64,000 nucleotides of DNA from Nitrososphaerota archaeon (GTDB lineage Archaea > Thermoproteota > Nitrososphaeria > Nitrososphaerales > UBA183): positions 1 through 64,000 of the forward strand of contig JAPCJR010000002.1 in assembly GCA_027886865.1 (NCBI GenBank), read 5' to 3'. The position numbers and the translations under genes are program-made. Below the pieces are notes generated by a model. It searched no databases and was not told where the DNA came from. It saw only the letters and a program-made list of their open reading frames with translations. Of this stretch, positions 32,357 to 40,931 are shown piece by piece; positions within the stretch are counted from its first letter, which is position 1, and each line of letters opens with the position of its first letter.

Positions 32357-34719
32357 CTCTTCGTCGCGTCCCTGATGAGGGACCTGATGTAGTCGGACCT
32401 TAGCGGCATCTTCTCCACGACAACCCCGTATTCCGAGAGCGCGTCCTCGACGGCGTTCACTATTACGGGAGTCGCAGCTATGGTACCCGCCTCCCCTATT
32501 CCCTTCACACCCATCGGGTTTGCGTAGGTGGGCGTCTCGGTCCTGGCCCAGACGATCTCGGGCATCGTGTCGGCGGAAGGCAGAAGGTAGTCGGCGAGCG
32601 TCGAGGTGAGCAACTGCCCGTTGTCATCGTACACAAGCTCCTCCATCAGCGCCTGGCCCGCTCCCTGCATCACCCCTCCCTGAACCTGTCCTTCGACGAG
32701 CATCGGGTTGAGCAGCTTGCCGCAGTCGTCGATTGCGAAGTACTTGAGCACCTTCACCACGCCCGTCTCCCTGTCCACCTCGACGACGGCCAGGTGGGTG
32801 CCGAACGGGAAGGTGTAGTTGGGCGGGGCGTACGCCGTGTACTCGAACAAGGTGGGTTCCATCCCCTGTGGGATCTTCTCCGCGTCGTAGGACATCTCGG
32901 CTACATCTTCGAACTTGAGGGCCTTGCCGATGTTCCCCTCCGGGTAGATCTTCCCCTCGGCGAAGACCATCTTGGTGGCCGTGGAGACGTTGAGCGCGTT
33001 TGCCGCTATCTTGGCCATCTTCTCCCTCACCTTGCGCGACGAGAGCAGTATGGCAGCTCCAGTGAGCGCGCCGGACCTGCTGCCCGCCGTCATGGAACTC
33101 CACGGAAGCATGTTGGTGTCTCCGGAGCGGACCGAGAACCGTGACTGGTCCAGTCCCAGCTCGTCAGCCGCCAGCTGGATCATGGATATCGCGTGCCCCT
33201 GGCCGTGCGGGTGGCCGCCGAGGGTCAGGATGACTCCGCCGTCGTGGTTCACCGTGACGGAACCAGTCTGCGCGAGGCCAGGGCCGAACCCACAGATCTC
33301 CGTCCAGGTGACGATGCCGATGCCGAAGAGGCGACCCGCGGCCTTCGCCTCCCTCTGCTCCTGGCGCAGCTTCTGGTATCCTGAGACCTCCAAGGCCTTG
33401 GCTAGGTTCTTCTCGTAGTCGGCGCTGTCGTAGGTGTACCCTCCGGGTGTCTTGAAGGGGAACTTTTCCTTCTTGATGTAGTTCACCTGCCTCACCTTCA
33501 CAGGGTCGAGCTTGAGCTTCGAAGCCAGGACGTTCATCGACCTCTCGATGAGATAGGCCGCCTCAGGCCGTCCGGCGCCTCTGTACGCTCCGTGCGGGAC
33601 CTTGTTGGTGAAGACGGAGTAGATATCTGCCTCATAGGTCGGGATGTCATAGACCCCGGTGCCCATCTTAGCGGTCAATTCGGGCAGCCCCGTCGTCGAA
33701 CCGTCCGAGTATGCACCTCCGTCTGACAGGACCTTGATCTTGTATCCGAGGATCTTGCCGTCCCTGCGTACGGCGAGCTCGGCCCACTGGTGCTGCCCCC
33801 TGCCGTGGGTCATGGTGAGCATGTGCTCGCGCCTGCTCTCCTCCCACTTTATCGGGCGAAGGAGCTTCTTCGCTGCGTAGGCGACGACGACGTCCTCCTG
33901 GTAGGGAGCTGACTTCCCTCCGAATCCGCCTCCGACATCTGGTGCGATCACCCTCACACTGGACTCTTCGGTCATGAGCAGGTCGGCCAAGCTGTTGCGG
34001 AGGGTGTGCGGGTCCTGTGTGGACAGCCAGATGGTTAGCACGCCGTTGCCCGCGTCATATGCTGCGGCGACCCCTCTGGGCTCGAGCGAGACCGGGTGGA
34101 TCCTCTGATTGAGCAATCGTACCTTGACCACCACATCGGCCTTGCGGAACGCCGCGTCCACGTCGCCGAATCTGTGCATGAAGTGGTAAGCGACGTTGTT
34201 GGGGAACTGATCGTGGACCTTGGGGGAGCTGGGTCTCATCGCGGCTTCCACATCGACGACAGCGTCAAGTGGTTCGTAGTCGACCTCGACGGCCTCGGCG
34301 GCGTCCTCGGCGGCGTACATGGTCTCAGCGAAGACGACGGCCACCGGCTCGCCCGCGAAGTTGACCTCGTCGATTGCCAGCATCTTCCTTATGGTGGCGC
34401 GCTTGTGGGCGCCCGTGGAGGCACCTCCCTCGGACCCTGCCTTGTCCACAGTGGGCATGTCCTCGACCTTTCCGTCTATGTCTCTGCCGATGAGGGCCGC
34501 CACGACCCCCGGCATCCGCAGCGCGGGTGAGACGTCGACCTTCACCACCTTCGCGTGCGCGTGGGGACTACGGACGAACGCCGCGTAAAGCATTTCGGGG
34601 AGCCGTAAATCATCAAGATACATTCCGGAACCGGTCATGAATTTGGGGTCCTCGGTCCTCTTCAGCGACTGACCTACCAGCCGCTCGCCCTTCTGAACGG
34701 ACACCTGTGCGGATTCCAT
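32353..34719 (-). CDS. Form II CoxL-like molybdopterin hydroxylase large subunit
   Basis: Xanthine oxidase family catalytic subunit binding Mo-molybdopterin cytosine dinucleotide. Seen: GRDIDGKVEDMP region, GGGFGGK at 263-269, AYRGAGR at 378-384 and the catalytic Glu in GVKGIGEAGT. AYRGAGR is the form II signature; true CO dehydrogenases (form I) carry AYxCSFR, so CO oxidation should not be assumed. 788 residues, full length. The FAD (CoxM) and 2Fe-2S (CoxS) subunit genes are not in this window. Confidence 0.92.
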   Translation of the reverse strand: MESAQVSVQKGERLVGQSLKRTEDPKFMTGSGMYLDDLRLPEMLYAAFVRSPHAHAKVVKVDVSPALRMPGVVAALIGRDIDGKVEDMPTVDKAGSEGGASTGAHKRATIRKMLAIDEVNFAGEPVAVVFAETMYAAEDAAEAVEVDYEPLDAVVDVEAAMRPSSPKVHDQFPNNVAYHFMHRFGDVDAAFRKADVVVKVRLLNQRIHPVSLEPRGVAAAYDAGNGVLTIWLSTQDPHTLRNSLADLLMTEESSVRVIAPDVGGGFGGKSAPYQEDVVVAYAAKKLLRPIKWEESRREHMLTMTHGRGQHQWAELAVRRDGKILGYKIKVLSDGGAYSDGSTTGLPELTAKMGTGVYDIPTYEADIYSVFTNKVPHGAYRGAGRPEAAYLIERSMNVLASKLKLDPVKVRQVNYIKKEKFPFKTPGGYTYDSADYEKNLAKALEVSGYQKLRQEQREAKAAGRLFGIGIVTWTEICGFGPGLAQTGSVTVNHDGGVILTLGGHPHGQGHAISMIQLAADELGLDQSRFSVRSGDTNMLPWSSMTAGSRSGALTGAAILLSSRKVREKMAKIAANALNVSTATKMVFAEGKIYPEGNIGKALKFEDVAEMSYDAEKIPQGMEPTLFEYTAYAPPNYTFPFGTHLAVVEVDRETGVVKVLKYFAIDDCGKLLNPMLVEGQVQGGVMQGAGQALMEELVYDDNGQLLTSTLADYLLPSADTMPEIVWARTETPTYANPMGVKGIGEAGTIAATPVIVNAVEDALSEYGVVVEKMPLRSDYIRSLIRDATKS

Positions 34720-34755
34720 TGAGCGAGCTGGGGTGCTTCGGTTTAAGAAACTTTG

Positions 34756-35985
34756 CTACGCGCTCCGGCGGATCGTCGACGACCTCTCTTCCCCGGTGGA
34801 GACGAGCGTTACCTTGACCTTCAGTTCGTCCTCCAGGTAGCCGACGAAGTCCTCCGCGACTCTGGGGAGGCGGTCGTCCCTGAGTTCGACCCCGAAGAAG
34901 GACGGCATGTCCTGGTAGATGGGCTTGACAGAGGCGAGCCTGGGAAGCGCCTTCGAAAAGTCAGACGTCTCTTCCCCGCCGGCGTTGTAGGCGATGCACA
35001 CCTTCATCTCTTCCACCTTGGTAAGGATGTCCAGTTTGGTGAGCGCGAGCTCGGACACACCGTTGAGCTTCACGGCATATTTCAGCGCCACTAGGTCGAG
35101 CCACCCGATCCGGCGCGGGCGCCCCGTAGTGGCCCCATACTCCTTGCCCTCCTTCCTTATCTTCGCGCCGGTCTCGCCCGCTATCTCGGTCGGGAACGGT
35201 CCACCGCCCACCCTGGTGGTGTAGGCTTTGGCGACGCCCATGACGTCGCCGAGGGAGTCGTTGGGAATCCCGAGACCAGCGGGGACGTAGTTGGCGATGG
35301 TGTGCGCCCCCGTGACGTACGGATACGTGCCGTAGATCAGGTCTAGCAGAACGCCCTGCGCGCCCTCGAACATCACGGAGCCGCCCTCCTCGTTGAGCTC
35401 CATTATGGTGCCGCCAACGTCGCCGGTCCTGCCCTCGAGCACCTTCTTCGATTCCGACTTCCAGGAGGTAAGGTCGGGGATGTCCTTCATGAAGGAACTA
35501 TAGAACGCGATTGCGGAGCTCATGTCGAAAATCCCACTTGCGAGGTCCCCGGCTCGCGGGCTTAGCCTCAGTGCGCGCATGGCATACGAGGGGCCGATCC
35601 CCCGCTTGGTGGTCCCTATCGGGTTGTCTCCCCTGAGCCCCTCGACGAAAGCGTCCATCTCTTTCTCCAATGGGGTCACGACGGTGCAGCGTTCGTCGAC
35701 CAGGAGGTCGGCGCGCCCGCCCTCCTTTGAGACGAGCTCGAGTTCGTCCTTCAGGGTCAGCGGGTCCAGGGCGACGCCGGGGCCGATGAGCAGCTTCTTC
35801 TTCTTGAGGAAACCGGAGGGTATCAGGTGGAAGACGAATGTGCGTCCGCCTATGACGATTGTGTGTCCGGCGTTGCTCCCGCCGTTGTATCTCACTACCG
35901 CTTCGAATCCGTCCGCGTAATAATCAACAATCTTACCCTTCCCTTCGTCCCCCCACTGCAACCCTACGATGCAGAGATTGCGCAC
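34756..35985 (-). CDS. purA: Adenylosuccinate synthetase
   Basis: First committed step from IMP to AMP, using GTP and aspartate. The P-loop-like GLQWGDEGKGKIVDYYA is at the start, then NAGHT, TTKRGIGPSY, EGAQGVLLDLIYGTYPYVT, and RPRRIGWLDLVALKY. I use GTG 35985 (409 residues) because it begins just before the conserved VRNLCIVGLQ and lies about 28 bp after a TATA-like box; the 436-residue reading from 36066 starts upstream of that promoter. Confidence 0.95.
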   Translation of the reverse strand: MRNLCIVGLQWGDEGKGKIVDYYADGFEAVVRYNGGSNAGHTIVIGGRTFVFHLIPSGFLKKKKLLIGPGVALDPLTLKDELELVSKEGGRADLLVDERCTVVTPLEKEMDAFVEGLRGDNPIGTTKRGIGPSYAMRALRLSPRAGDLASGIFDMSSAIAFYSSFMKDIPDLTSWKSESKKVLEGRTGDVGGTIMELNEEGGSVMFEGAQGVLLDLIYGTYPYVTGAHTIANYVPAGLGIPNDSLGDVMGVAKAYTTRVGGGPFPTEIAGETGAKIRKEGKEYGATTGRPRRIGWLDLVALKYAVKLNGVSELALTKLDILTKVEEMKVCIAYNAGGEETSDFSKALPRLASVKPIYQDMPSFFGVELRDDRLPRVAEDFVGYLEDELKVKVTLVSTGEERSSTIRRSA

Positions 35986-36007
35986 ATACGATGAGGTAAG
36001 TGTGACT

Positions 36008-36018
36008 GGATTTAACTC
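36008..36018 (-). promoter_or_regulatory. TATA box for purA
   Basis: Minus strand GAGTTAAATCC, about 28 bp before GTG 35985. Confidence 0.5.
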
Positions 36019-36083
36019 TACGCGACACGAAGGCGACAATTCGCCTCGGAGGTCCCCGGGCGACACCCGGCTTGTCGGAAGGC

Positions 36084-36440
36084 CTAGAGTCCCCAGCTTG
36101 CCTTAGTCCGAGGGGTGATCCTGATGTAGGGACGCCCGCGCTCTTCGAGGACCTCTGCGACCCCGCGAATCTCGAGGCCTCTTGCGCGCCAGGGAAGGAA
36201 TGAGACGATGTCGTCGACGACGAAGGCCACCTTTTGGTTCTTTGAGATGTGATTGTACTTCAGGCTCCGCGAAAGGTTTCTCCCGCTGAAATAGAGGAAC
36301 TGTCCGTCGAATTCATAGGCGACGGGGACGACGTGCGGCTGGCCATCCGGCCCTACCGTCGCGAGCCTCCCAAGACCCCCTTGACACAGGAAACTGGCCT
36401 CCCTGTCGGAGAATGCTAATTCGCGTGTTTGTAACCTCAA
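36084..36440 (-). CDS. PNPOx-like split-barrel flavin/F420-binding protein
   Basis: Split-barrel fold of the pyridoxamine oxidase/F420-dependent class. Evidence: FLCQGGLGRLATVGPDGQPHVVPVAYEFDGQFLYFSG, followed by KYNHISKNQKVAFVVDD and IRGVAEVLEE, ending with IRITPRTKASWGL. 118 residues from TTG 36440. Cofactor and substrate are not determinable by eye. Confidence 0.85.
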   Translation of the reverse strand: MRLQTRELAFSDREASFLCQGGLGRLATVGPDGQPHVVPVAYEFDGQFLYFSGRNLSRSLKYNHISKNQKVAFVVDDIVSFLPWRARGLEIRGVAEVLEERGRPYIRITPRTKASWGL

Positions 36441-36473
36441 GGTCCAGCTGAATAAGGGTGAGATATGCTCCTG

Positions 36474-36483
36474 CTAATATATC
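36474..36483 (+). promoter_or_regulatory. TATA-like box upstream of a structured leader before trx
   Basis: CTAATATATC on the plus strand, about 138 bp upstream of the main thioredoxin TATA box. Its predicted transcript would start near 36508 and include the structured segment at 36500-36575. Confidence 0.35.
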
Positions 36484-36620
36484 AAGTAGTCATTCGCTAC
36501 TAAGTAGGTGAGCCCTGTCTTAGTAGGTAAGCTCGGCCTTACCGGGTTAGGCCCCTTCTGGGTTTCGCCGAGAATACCAAGTACAGTTCAGAATACCTAT
36601 TTGGTACAAATTAACTACTG

Positions 36621-36630
36621 CATTTATATC
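36621..36630 (+). promoter_or_regulatory. TATA box for thioredoxin
   Basis: CATTTATATC, centred about 36 bp before the ATG at 36661. Confidence 0.55.
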
Positions 36631-36660
36631 CCTGAGCGTCGTCACTTCTTCCTGAGACAG

Positions 36661-37017
36661 ATGCAAGTAGAAAAAATCCCAAAGATAAACAACGAAGCTT
36701 TCCAGAAGGACGTGTACGAATCTACAATTCCGGTCGTCGTGGACTTTTACGCGGATTGGTGCGGACCTTGCAAGATGGTCTCGCCGATCCTCGAGAACCT
36801 CTCGACGGAATATCAGGGGCGAGTCCGATTTGTCAAAGTAGACGTCGACGACAACCAGGAACTGTCCTCCAAGTACGAAATCATGAGCATCCCTACCGTG
36901 ATGTTCTTCATAGGGGGCAAGCCGAAGGGCGCGATCGTCGGCGCCGTACCCGCGATCGAGTATCGCGGCAAGATAGAGAAGGCGCTCCAAGAAAACGGGG
37001 GAGGCCGAGTGACTTGA
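36661..37017 (+). CDS. trx: Thioredoxin
   Basis: Disulfide reductase of 118 residues. The active site is WCGPCK with Cys 34 and Cys 37, preceded by VVVDFYAD; the cis-proline loop is SIPTV near residue 76. ATG 36661 follows the stronger TATA box. An in-frame GTG at 36508 would add 51 residues from a second, upstream promoter, but those residues look non-coding. The stop overlaps the start of an Rpo12-like zinc ribbon. Confidence 0.95.
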   Translation: MQVEKIPKINNEAFQKDVYESTIPVVVDFYADWCGPCKMVSPILENLSTEYQGRVRFVKVDVDDNQELSSKYEIMSIPTVMFFIGGKPKGAIVGAVPAIEYRGKIEKALQENGGGRVT

Positions 37018-37193
37018 GCCAAGAGTCTGAGGTCGAAGTCCTGCCGGGCGCCAGATACTCATGCGCTAATTGTGGGACGAGGGTGACTCAGGCCGAGCTC
37101 CAGGGGTTACCGTCACCCAGGTGCTCCAGCTGCGGGTTCACCGTGTTCGCCAAGTCGAGGGCAGACCTCGTGAAGCAAGTCAAAGCGGTATAG
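37014..37193 (+). CDS. rpo12: Rpo12-like zinc-ribbon protein (RNA polymerase subunit P)
   Basis: A 59-residue frame with TTG at 37014 inside the thioredoxin stop (TTGA overlap). It reads YSCANCG near residue 15, PRCSSCG near 36 and ends FAKSRADLVKQVKAV. Two CxxC pairs and the closing K-x-R...VKA pattern match archaeal Rpo12, which holds one zinc and joins Rpo3/Rpo10 in the assembly platform. A generic zinc ribbon is the alternative. Confidence 0.75.
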   Translation: MSQESEVEVLPGARYSCANCGTRVTQAELQGLPSPRCSSCGFTVFAKSRADLVKQVKAV

Positions 37194-37213
37194 AGGTTCG
37201 ACGCTAGACTAGA

Positions 37214-37223
37214 GTTTTATTTT
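37214..37223 (+). promoter_or_regulatory. TATA box for the dihydrolipoamide dehydrogenase-type gene
   Basis: GTTTTATTTT, about 28 bp before ATG 37246; this favours 37246 over the ATG at 37231. Confidence 0.45.
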
Positions 37224-37245
37224 CTCCCCAATGGGAACACTGGTC

Positions 37246-38694
37246 ATGAAGGACTACGACCTAGTTGTGATAGGCACGGGCTCGGCGATGAACCTCGTCG
37301 ATCCGATGATACAGGAGAACCCGGAGATTAAGATCGCTGTCGTAGACAAAGACGAGCCGGGAGGGATATGCCTCACCAGGGGTTGCATCCCATCCAAGCT
37401 GCTGCTCTACCCGGCGGAACTCGTGAGGTCCGTGGAGGCGGGCAATGAGCTCGGGGTCTCAGCGGTGGTCGCGGTCGACTTTCCCTTCATAATGCGGAGG
37501 ATGCGCCGACTCATCGAGGCTGACATCAACTCGATTCGACAGGGGCTCTCGAGCTCGCCGAACATTGACTACTATCACTCCATAGCCGAGTTCGTATCTC
37601 CCTACACGATGAAGGTGGGGGACGAGACGATAAGGGGAAAGATGTTCTTTCTCTGCATAGGTTCCAGGACGACGACCCCAAAGATCAAGGGGATCGAGGA
37701 GGCGGGCTATCTCACGAGCGATACGGTCCTAGCGCTGGAGGAACTTCCGAAGAGCATCCTGATTGTGGGCGGAGGGTACATCGCCGCTGAGTACGGGCAC
37801 TTCTTCTCCAGCATGGGCTCGAAGGTCACGATCGTGGGGAGGAACCCGCAGTTCCTACCTGATGAGGAACCCGAGATAGCCAAGGTCGCAAGGAAGCACC
37901 TCGAGAGACACATGTCGATAGCCACGAACCACGAAGTGGTCGAAGTCGCGGAAAAGGAAGGGGTGAAGGTCGTCACGGCCCGCGACAGGTCGACGGGGAA
38001 GGTCGTCACATTCCTGGCCGACGTGGTGATGGTCGCGTGCGGGAGGGAAGCGATGTCCGATATCCTTCATCCGGAGAGGTCGGGCGTCAAGACCGACGAC
38101 CGCGGCTGGATCTCGGTCGATGAGCACCTCGAGACCTCACAACCGAACATCTGGGCCCTCGGCGACGCCGACGGAAGGCACCTCTTCAAGCACGTCGCGA
38201 ACTACGAGTCTCAGATCGTCTACTACAACGCCGTCCTGAAGCGCAAGGCATCGGTGGACTACCACGCCGTCCCCCACGCCGTCTTCACCTACCCGGAAAT
38301 CGCCGCCGTCGGGATGACGGAGCGCGAGGCGCTGGAGACCCAAGACCCGGAGGACGTCCTGATTGGATTCCACCAGTACGAGAAAACGGCGAAGGGCGAA
38401 GCCATGAACGCCAAGGACTACTTCGTCAAGGTGATCGTCCAGGGTAGCACGATGAAGATCCTCGGCGCCGACATCGTCGGTCCCCAGGCCTCCATCCTGA
38501 TCCAGGAGATAGTCAACGTGATGTACACCTCCCAACGGAGCGCCGAGATAGTGAGCGGGGCCATGCACATCCACCCGGCGCTGAGCGAGGTCGTCGAGCG
38601 CGCCTTCCTCTCTCTCTATCCGCCGGCCCAGTATCATCACATGCTCATGCATGCAGGGCTGGAAGAGGGAGACCACGACGACCATCATCACTGA
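37246..38694 (+). CDS. Dihydrolipoamide dehydrogenase-type flavoprotein disulfide reductase
   Basis: FAD-dependent NAD(P)H:disulfide oxidoreductase, class I. FAD loop VVIGTGSAMN at the start; redox pair in GGICLTRGCIPSK, Cys 42 and Cys 47; NAD loop ILIVGGGYIAAEYGHFFSSMGSKVT; ALGDADG; dimer-interface HIHPALSEVVE giving the catalytic His-Glu. The GTGSAMN loop and lack of nearby E1/E2 genes mean the partner could be lipoyl proteins, mycothiol-like thiols or metal ions. The tail is His-rich (HMLMHAG...DHDDHHH). 482 residues. Confidence 0.88.
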   Translation: MKDYDLVVIGTGSAMNLVDPMIQENPEIKIAVVDKDEPGGICLTRGCIPSKLLLYPAELVRSVEAGNELGVSAVVAVDFPFIMRRMRRLIEADINSIRQGLSSSPNIDYYHSIAEFVSPYTMKVGDETIRGKMFFLCIGSRTTTPKIKGIEEAGYLTSDTVLALEELPKSILIVGGGYIAAEYGHFFSSMGSKVTIVGRNPQFLPDEEPEIAKVARKHLERHMSIATNHEVVEVAEKEGVKVVTARDRSTGKVVTFLADVVMVACGREAMSDILHPERSGVKTDDRGWISVDEHLETSQPNIWALGDADGRHLFKHVANYESQIVYYNAVLKRKASVDYHAVPHAVFTYPEIAAVGMTEREALETQDPEDVLIGFHQYEKTAKGEAMNAKDYFVKVIVQGSTMKILGADIVGPQASILIQEIVNVMYTSQRSAEIVSGAMHIHPALSEVVERAFLSLYPPAQYHHMLMHAGLEEGDHDDHHH

Positions 38695-38742
38695 AAGCAC
38701 GACGGCACCCTCATAAGGGAGCCCGGAGGTCGGGGACGGCAC

Positions 38743-39324
38743 TTGGAGACCCTGCTGGCCGTCAACTTCGGGGAGATCGACTCCGGGATCGCGTTCCTCA
38801 GCTCGATGGCCATAATCCTTGGCGCGATATTCGTCGTACTGGAGATCCGAGACAACAAGAAGATGATCCAGGCGGCGACCGAGCAGGCGAAGGCCGCAGC
38901 TATCCAGGCAGAGTCCAGTGCAAAGCAGACCCAGCAGAACATCGACATAGCAGACATGGACATCATCATGCGTCTATACGAGTTCGCCAACACGCGTGAG
39001 GCGCAGACTTCCTATCTGACGGTGGTCAATTCAAACCTCAAGTCTTACGATGATTTTCTGAAGCTCCCAAGGGAGGACCAGGTCTCGTTTCTTCAAGTAT
39101 CTTCCCTGTTCGAGTCCATCGGCGTCTTGCTCGACAGAGGCATAATCACGCTGCAGACGGTGGACGACATGTTCGTTCCCCAGATCGCTTGGCAGAAGCT
39201 GAAGCCCTTCATGGACGGCGTCAGCGCGAATGTAATCGGGAGCGACAATTTCCCCTACTTCGCGAAGCTGGTCAAGGCGATGGAGGCAAGGGCCCGAGAG
39301 ATGTCGGACAAAAAGGGAGCTTAG
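38743..39324 (+). CDS. Membrane-anchored protein of unknown function (DUF4760-like)
   Basis: One amino-terminal transmembrane helix (about residues 18-35, SSMAIILGAIFVVLEI), then a long Ala/Gln-rich coiled coil (about 40-66), then a helical domain with MDIIMRLYEFANTREAQ and SLFESIGVLLDRGIITLQTVDDMF. This layout resembles bacterial DUF4760 proteins, whose function is unknown. Start TTG 38743. The last 4 bp overlap the convergent DUF365 gene. Confidence 0.6.
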   Translation: METLLAVNFGEIDSGIAFLSSMAIILGAIFVVLEIRDNKKMIQAATEQAKAAAIQAESSAKQTQQNIDIADMDIIMRLYEFANTREAQTSYLTVVNSNLKSYDDFLKLPREDQVSFLQVSSLFESIGVLLDRGIITLQTVDDMFVPQIAWQKLKPFMDGVSANVIGSDNFPYFAKLVKAMEARAREMSDKKGA

Positions 39325-39761
39325 GAGTTCTCGGCCAGGATGGTGGAGAAGACCACCTTCGTCATGTATGCGCCGTCTTTCCCCACGGGCAGGCTGCACT
39401 TCAGGGCCCTTACGTATTTGATCGCGTCTCGGAGCTTGAGCACAAGCATCTTGTCGTTGTTCTTCTTTCCGGAAGCGGCGAGGTATCGGTCTAGTTCTTC
39501 GCTGGAGACCGAAAGCTCAGTACCGTATTTGCGTACCTCGTCGACCGTCTCGTGAGTGAGCTCGGCGATCGACCCCTCACCCTCGAGCACCCTACCGCCT
39601 CCTGTCTCGTAGAGGAACGCCGTGTCACCCACCGCGAGGTCGGAAGGGAACTTGTCGACGAACATGGCGATTATCGGCCGGTGGTGGAATACCCGATTTA
39701 TGACCTCCCCATCGAGTGGGACTATTATGCCCGTGACGCCGTTCTTTCCCATGCCCTGCAC
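39321..39761 (-). CDS. DUF365 protein (ASCH/PUA-like fold)
   Basis: Archaeal family with an ASCH-like fold, which suggests RNA or modified-nucleotide binding. Evidence: GIIVPLDGEVINRVFHHRPIIAMFVDKFPSDLAVGD near the start and LYETGGGRVLEGEGSIAEL. 146 residues. It ends 3 bp after the downstream convergent gene start of overlap and lies 3 bp after the Ni/Co permease, apparently cotranscribed with it. Confidence 0.65.
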   Translation of the reverse strand: MQGMGKNGVTGIIVPLDGEVINRVFHHRPIIAMFVDKFPSDLAVGDTAFLYETGGGRVLEGEGSIAELTHETVDEVRKYGTELSVSSEELDRYLAASGKKNNDKMLVLKLRDAIKYVRALKCSLPVGKDGAYMTKVVFSTILAENS

Positions 39762-39764
39762 CGT

Positions 39765-40868
39765 TTAGCCCCGGGCGTTGATAGAGCCACCGGTGGCCGC
39801 AGCGCTGGCGATCGCGCTCGAGTATTTCTGCTCGAACCTATTGAACCGCCAGTAGGCCATTGATATCACCCACGAGACCACGAAGAGCCCGACAATCCCA
39901 TAGCCTATGGCCTCAAAGTTCAGCGCGTTGACCCACAACCAGAATCCTCCTGATAGTTTGAGCTCGGTAGACAAGACTTGTAGGAGCTCTATCGACCCGA
40001 TGAGCCACGCCACCATGACCGAGATGATGGTCACGGTGAGGTTGTAGTAGACCTTCCTCAGTGGGTTCAGGAAAGCCCAACCATATGCTACACGCATCAG
40101 GACGCCGTCCGTCGTATCAACCAGGACCATCCCGCAGGTGAAGAGTAGAGGCAGCATGAGTATGTAGTAGATCGGTATGTTGGTGGACACCCCGACCCCG
40201 ACGCTGATCGCTATCAGTGCGACCTCCGTCGCCGTGTCGAAGCCGAGTCCGAATAGCACCCCGATCGGATATATCTGCCAGGGCTTCTTGACGATCTTGA
40301 AGAGAGGGTGGAAGTAGCGGTTCAGGAAGCCGCGGTTCTCCATCAACCTGTCGAGCTCCGCCTGGTCCGCCTTCCCTTCTTTCATCGTCTTGAATATTCT
40401 ATACACTCCGAGGACGATCACGATGTTGACGAGGCCGATTATCCAGAGGAACCCTCCCGAAATCAGCGTGCCTATGAGGTTCCCGGCGGACTGTAGCTCC
40501 GGCACGCTCGCACTGATCGCGCGGGTGGCGAATACGAGGGCGATGATCAGGCCGACCACTATGGTCGAGTGACCCAGCGAGAACCAGGTCCCGACCGTGA
40601 GAGGTCTCTTGTTCTCTTGCATTAGCTTCCTGGTCGTGTTGTCGATGGCTGCGATGTGGTCCGCGTCGACGCCGTGACGGAGGCCGAAAACATAGGAGAC
40701 AAGGCCGAGCCCGGCCAGTACTATGGCCACGCGGCCGATTGCGAAAGACATTAGGAAACCGAAGATAGTGACCGCTACAATTACTGCATAGAGAAGTACA
40801 ATCCTGACCTTCTCCCCCCCGGAGAGGCCTATGACGGAGTCAGGGTCTCGTCCCATTTGTCTCGTCAC
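39765..40868 (-). CDS. NiCoT-family nickel/cobalt permease
   Basis: High-affinity Ni2+/Co2+ uptake. The signature HGVDADHIAAIDNTTRKL (H-x4-DH on helix 2) is present, followed by FSLGHSTIVV and LFGLGFDTATEVAL. About eight hydrophobic helices are visible in 367 residues, the usual topology. Start GTG 40868 or ATG 40856. No nickel enzyme gene is in the window, so its client metalloenzyme is unknown. Confidence 0.93.
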   Translation of the reverse strand: MTRQMGRDPDSVIGLSGGEKVRIVLLYAVIVAVTIFGFLMSFAIGRVAIVLAGLGLVSYVFGLRHGVDADHIAAIDNTTRKLMQENKRPLTVGTWFSLGHSTIVVGLIIALVFATRAISASVPELQSAGNLIGTLISGGFLWIIGLVNIVIVLGVYRIFKTMKEGKADQAELDRLMENRGFLNRYFHPLFKIVKKPWQIYPIGVLFGLGFDTATEVALIAISVGVGVSTNIPIYYILMLPLLFTCGMVLVDTTDGVLMRVAYGWAFLNPLRKVYYNLTVTIISVMVAWLIGSIELLQVLSTELKLSGGFWLWVNALNFEAIGYGIVGLFVVSWVISMAYWRFNRFEQKYSSAIASAAATGGSINARG

Positions 40869-40883
40869 CTTATTCTGGTTTGA

Positions 40884-40918
40884 AAAAACAGTGGTGGCGG
40901 AGGAGCTGTTACGCTCCT
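40884..40918 (-). terminator. Hairpin plus T-run between the DUF4331 gene and the Ni/Co permease
   Basis: On the minus strand AGGAGC-GTAACA-GCTCCT forms a 6-bp stem (40918-40901), followed after a short spacer by TTTTTT (40889-40884). Archaeal termination mainly needs the T-run; the hairpin may help or be incidental. Confidence 0.4.
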
Positions 40919-40931
40919 GCGCCCATCCTTA

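Noticed and set aside
32353..34719. Aerobic CO dehydrogenase
   Set aside because: The AYRGAGR motif marks form II enzymes and the CO-specific AYxCSFR loop is absent.
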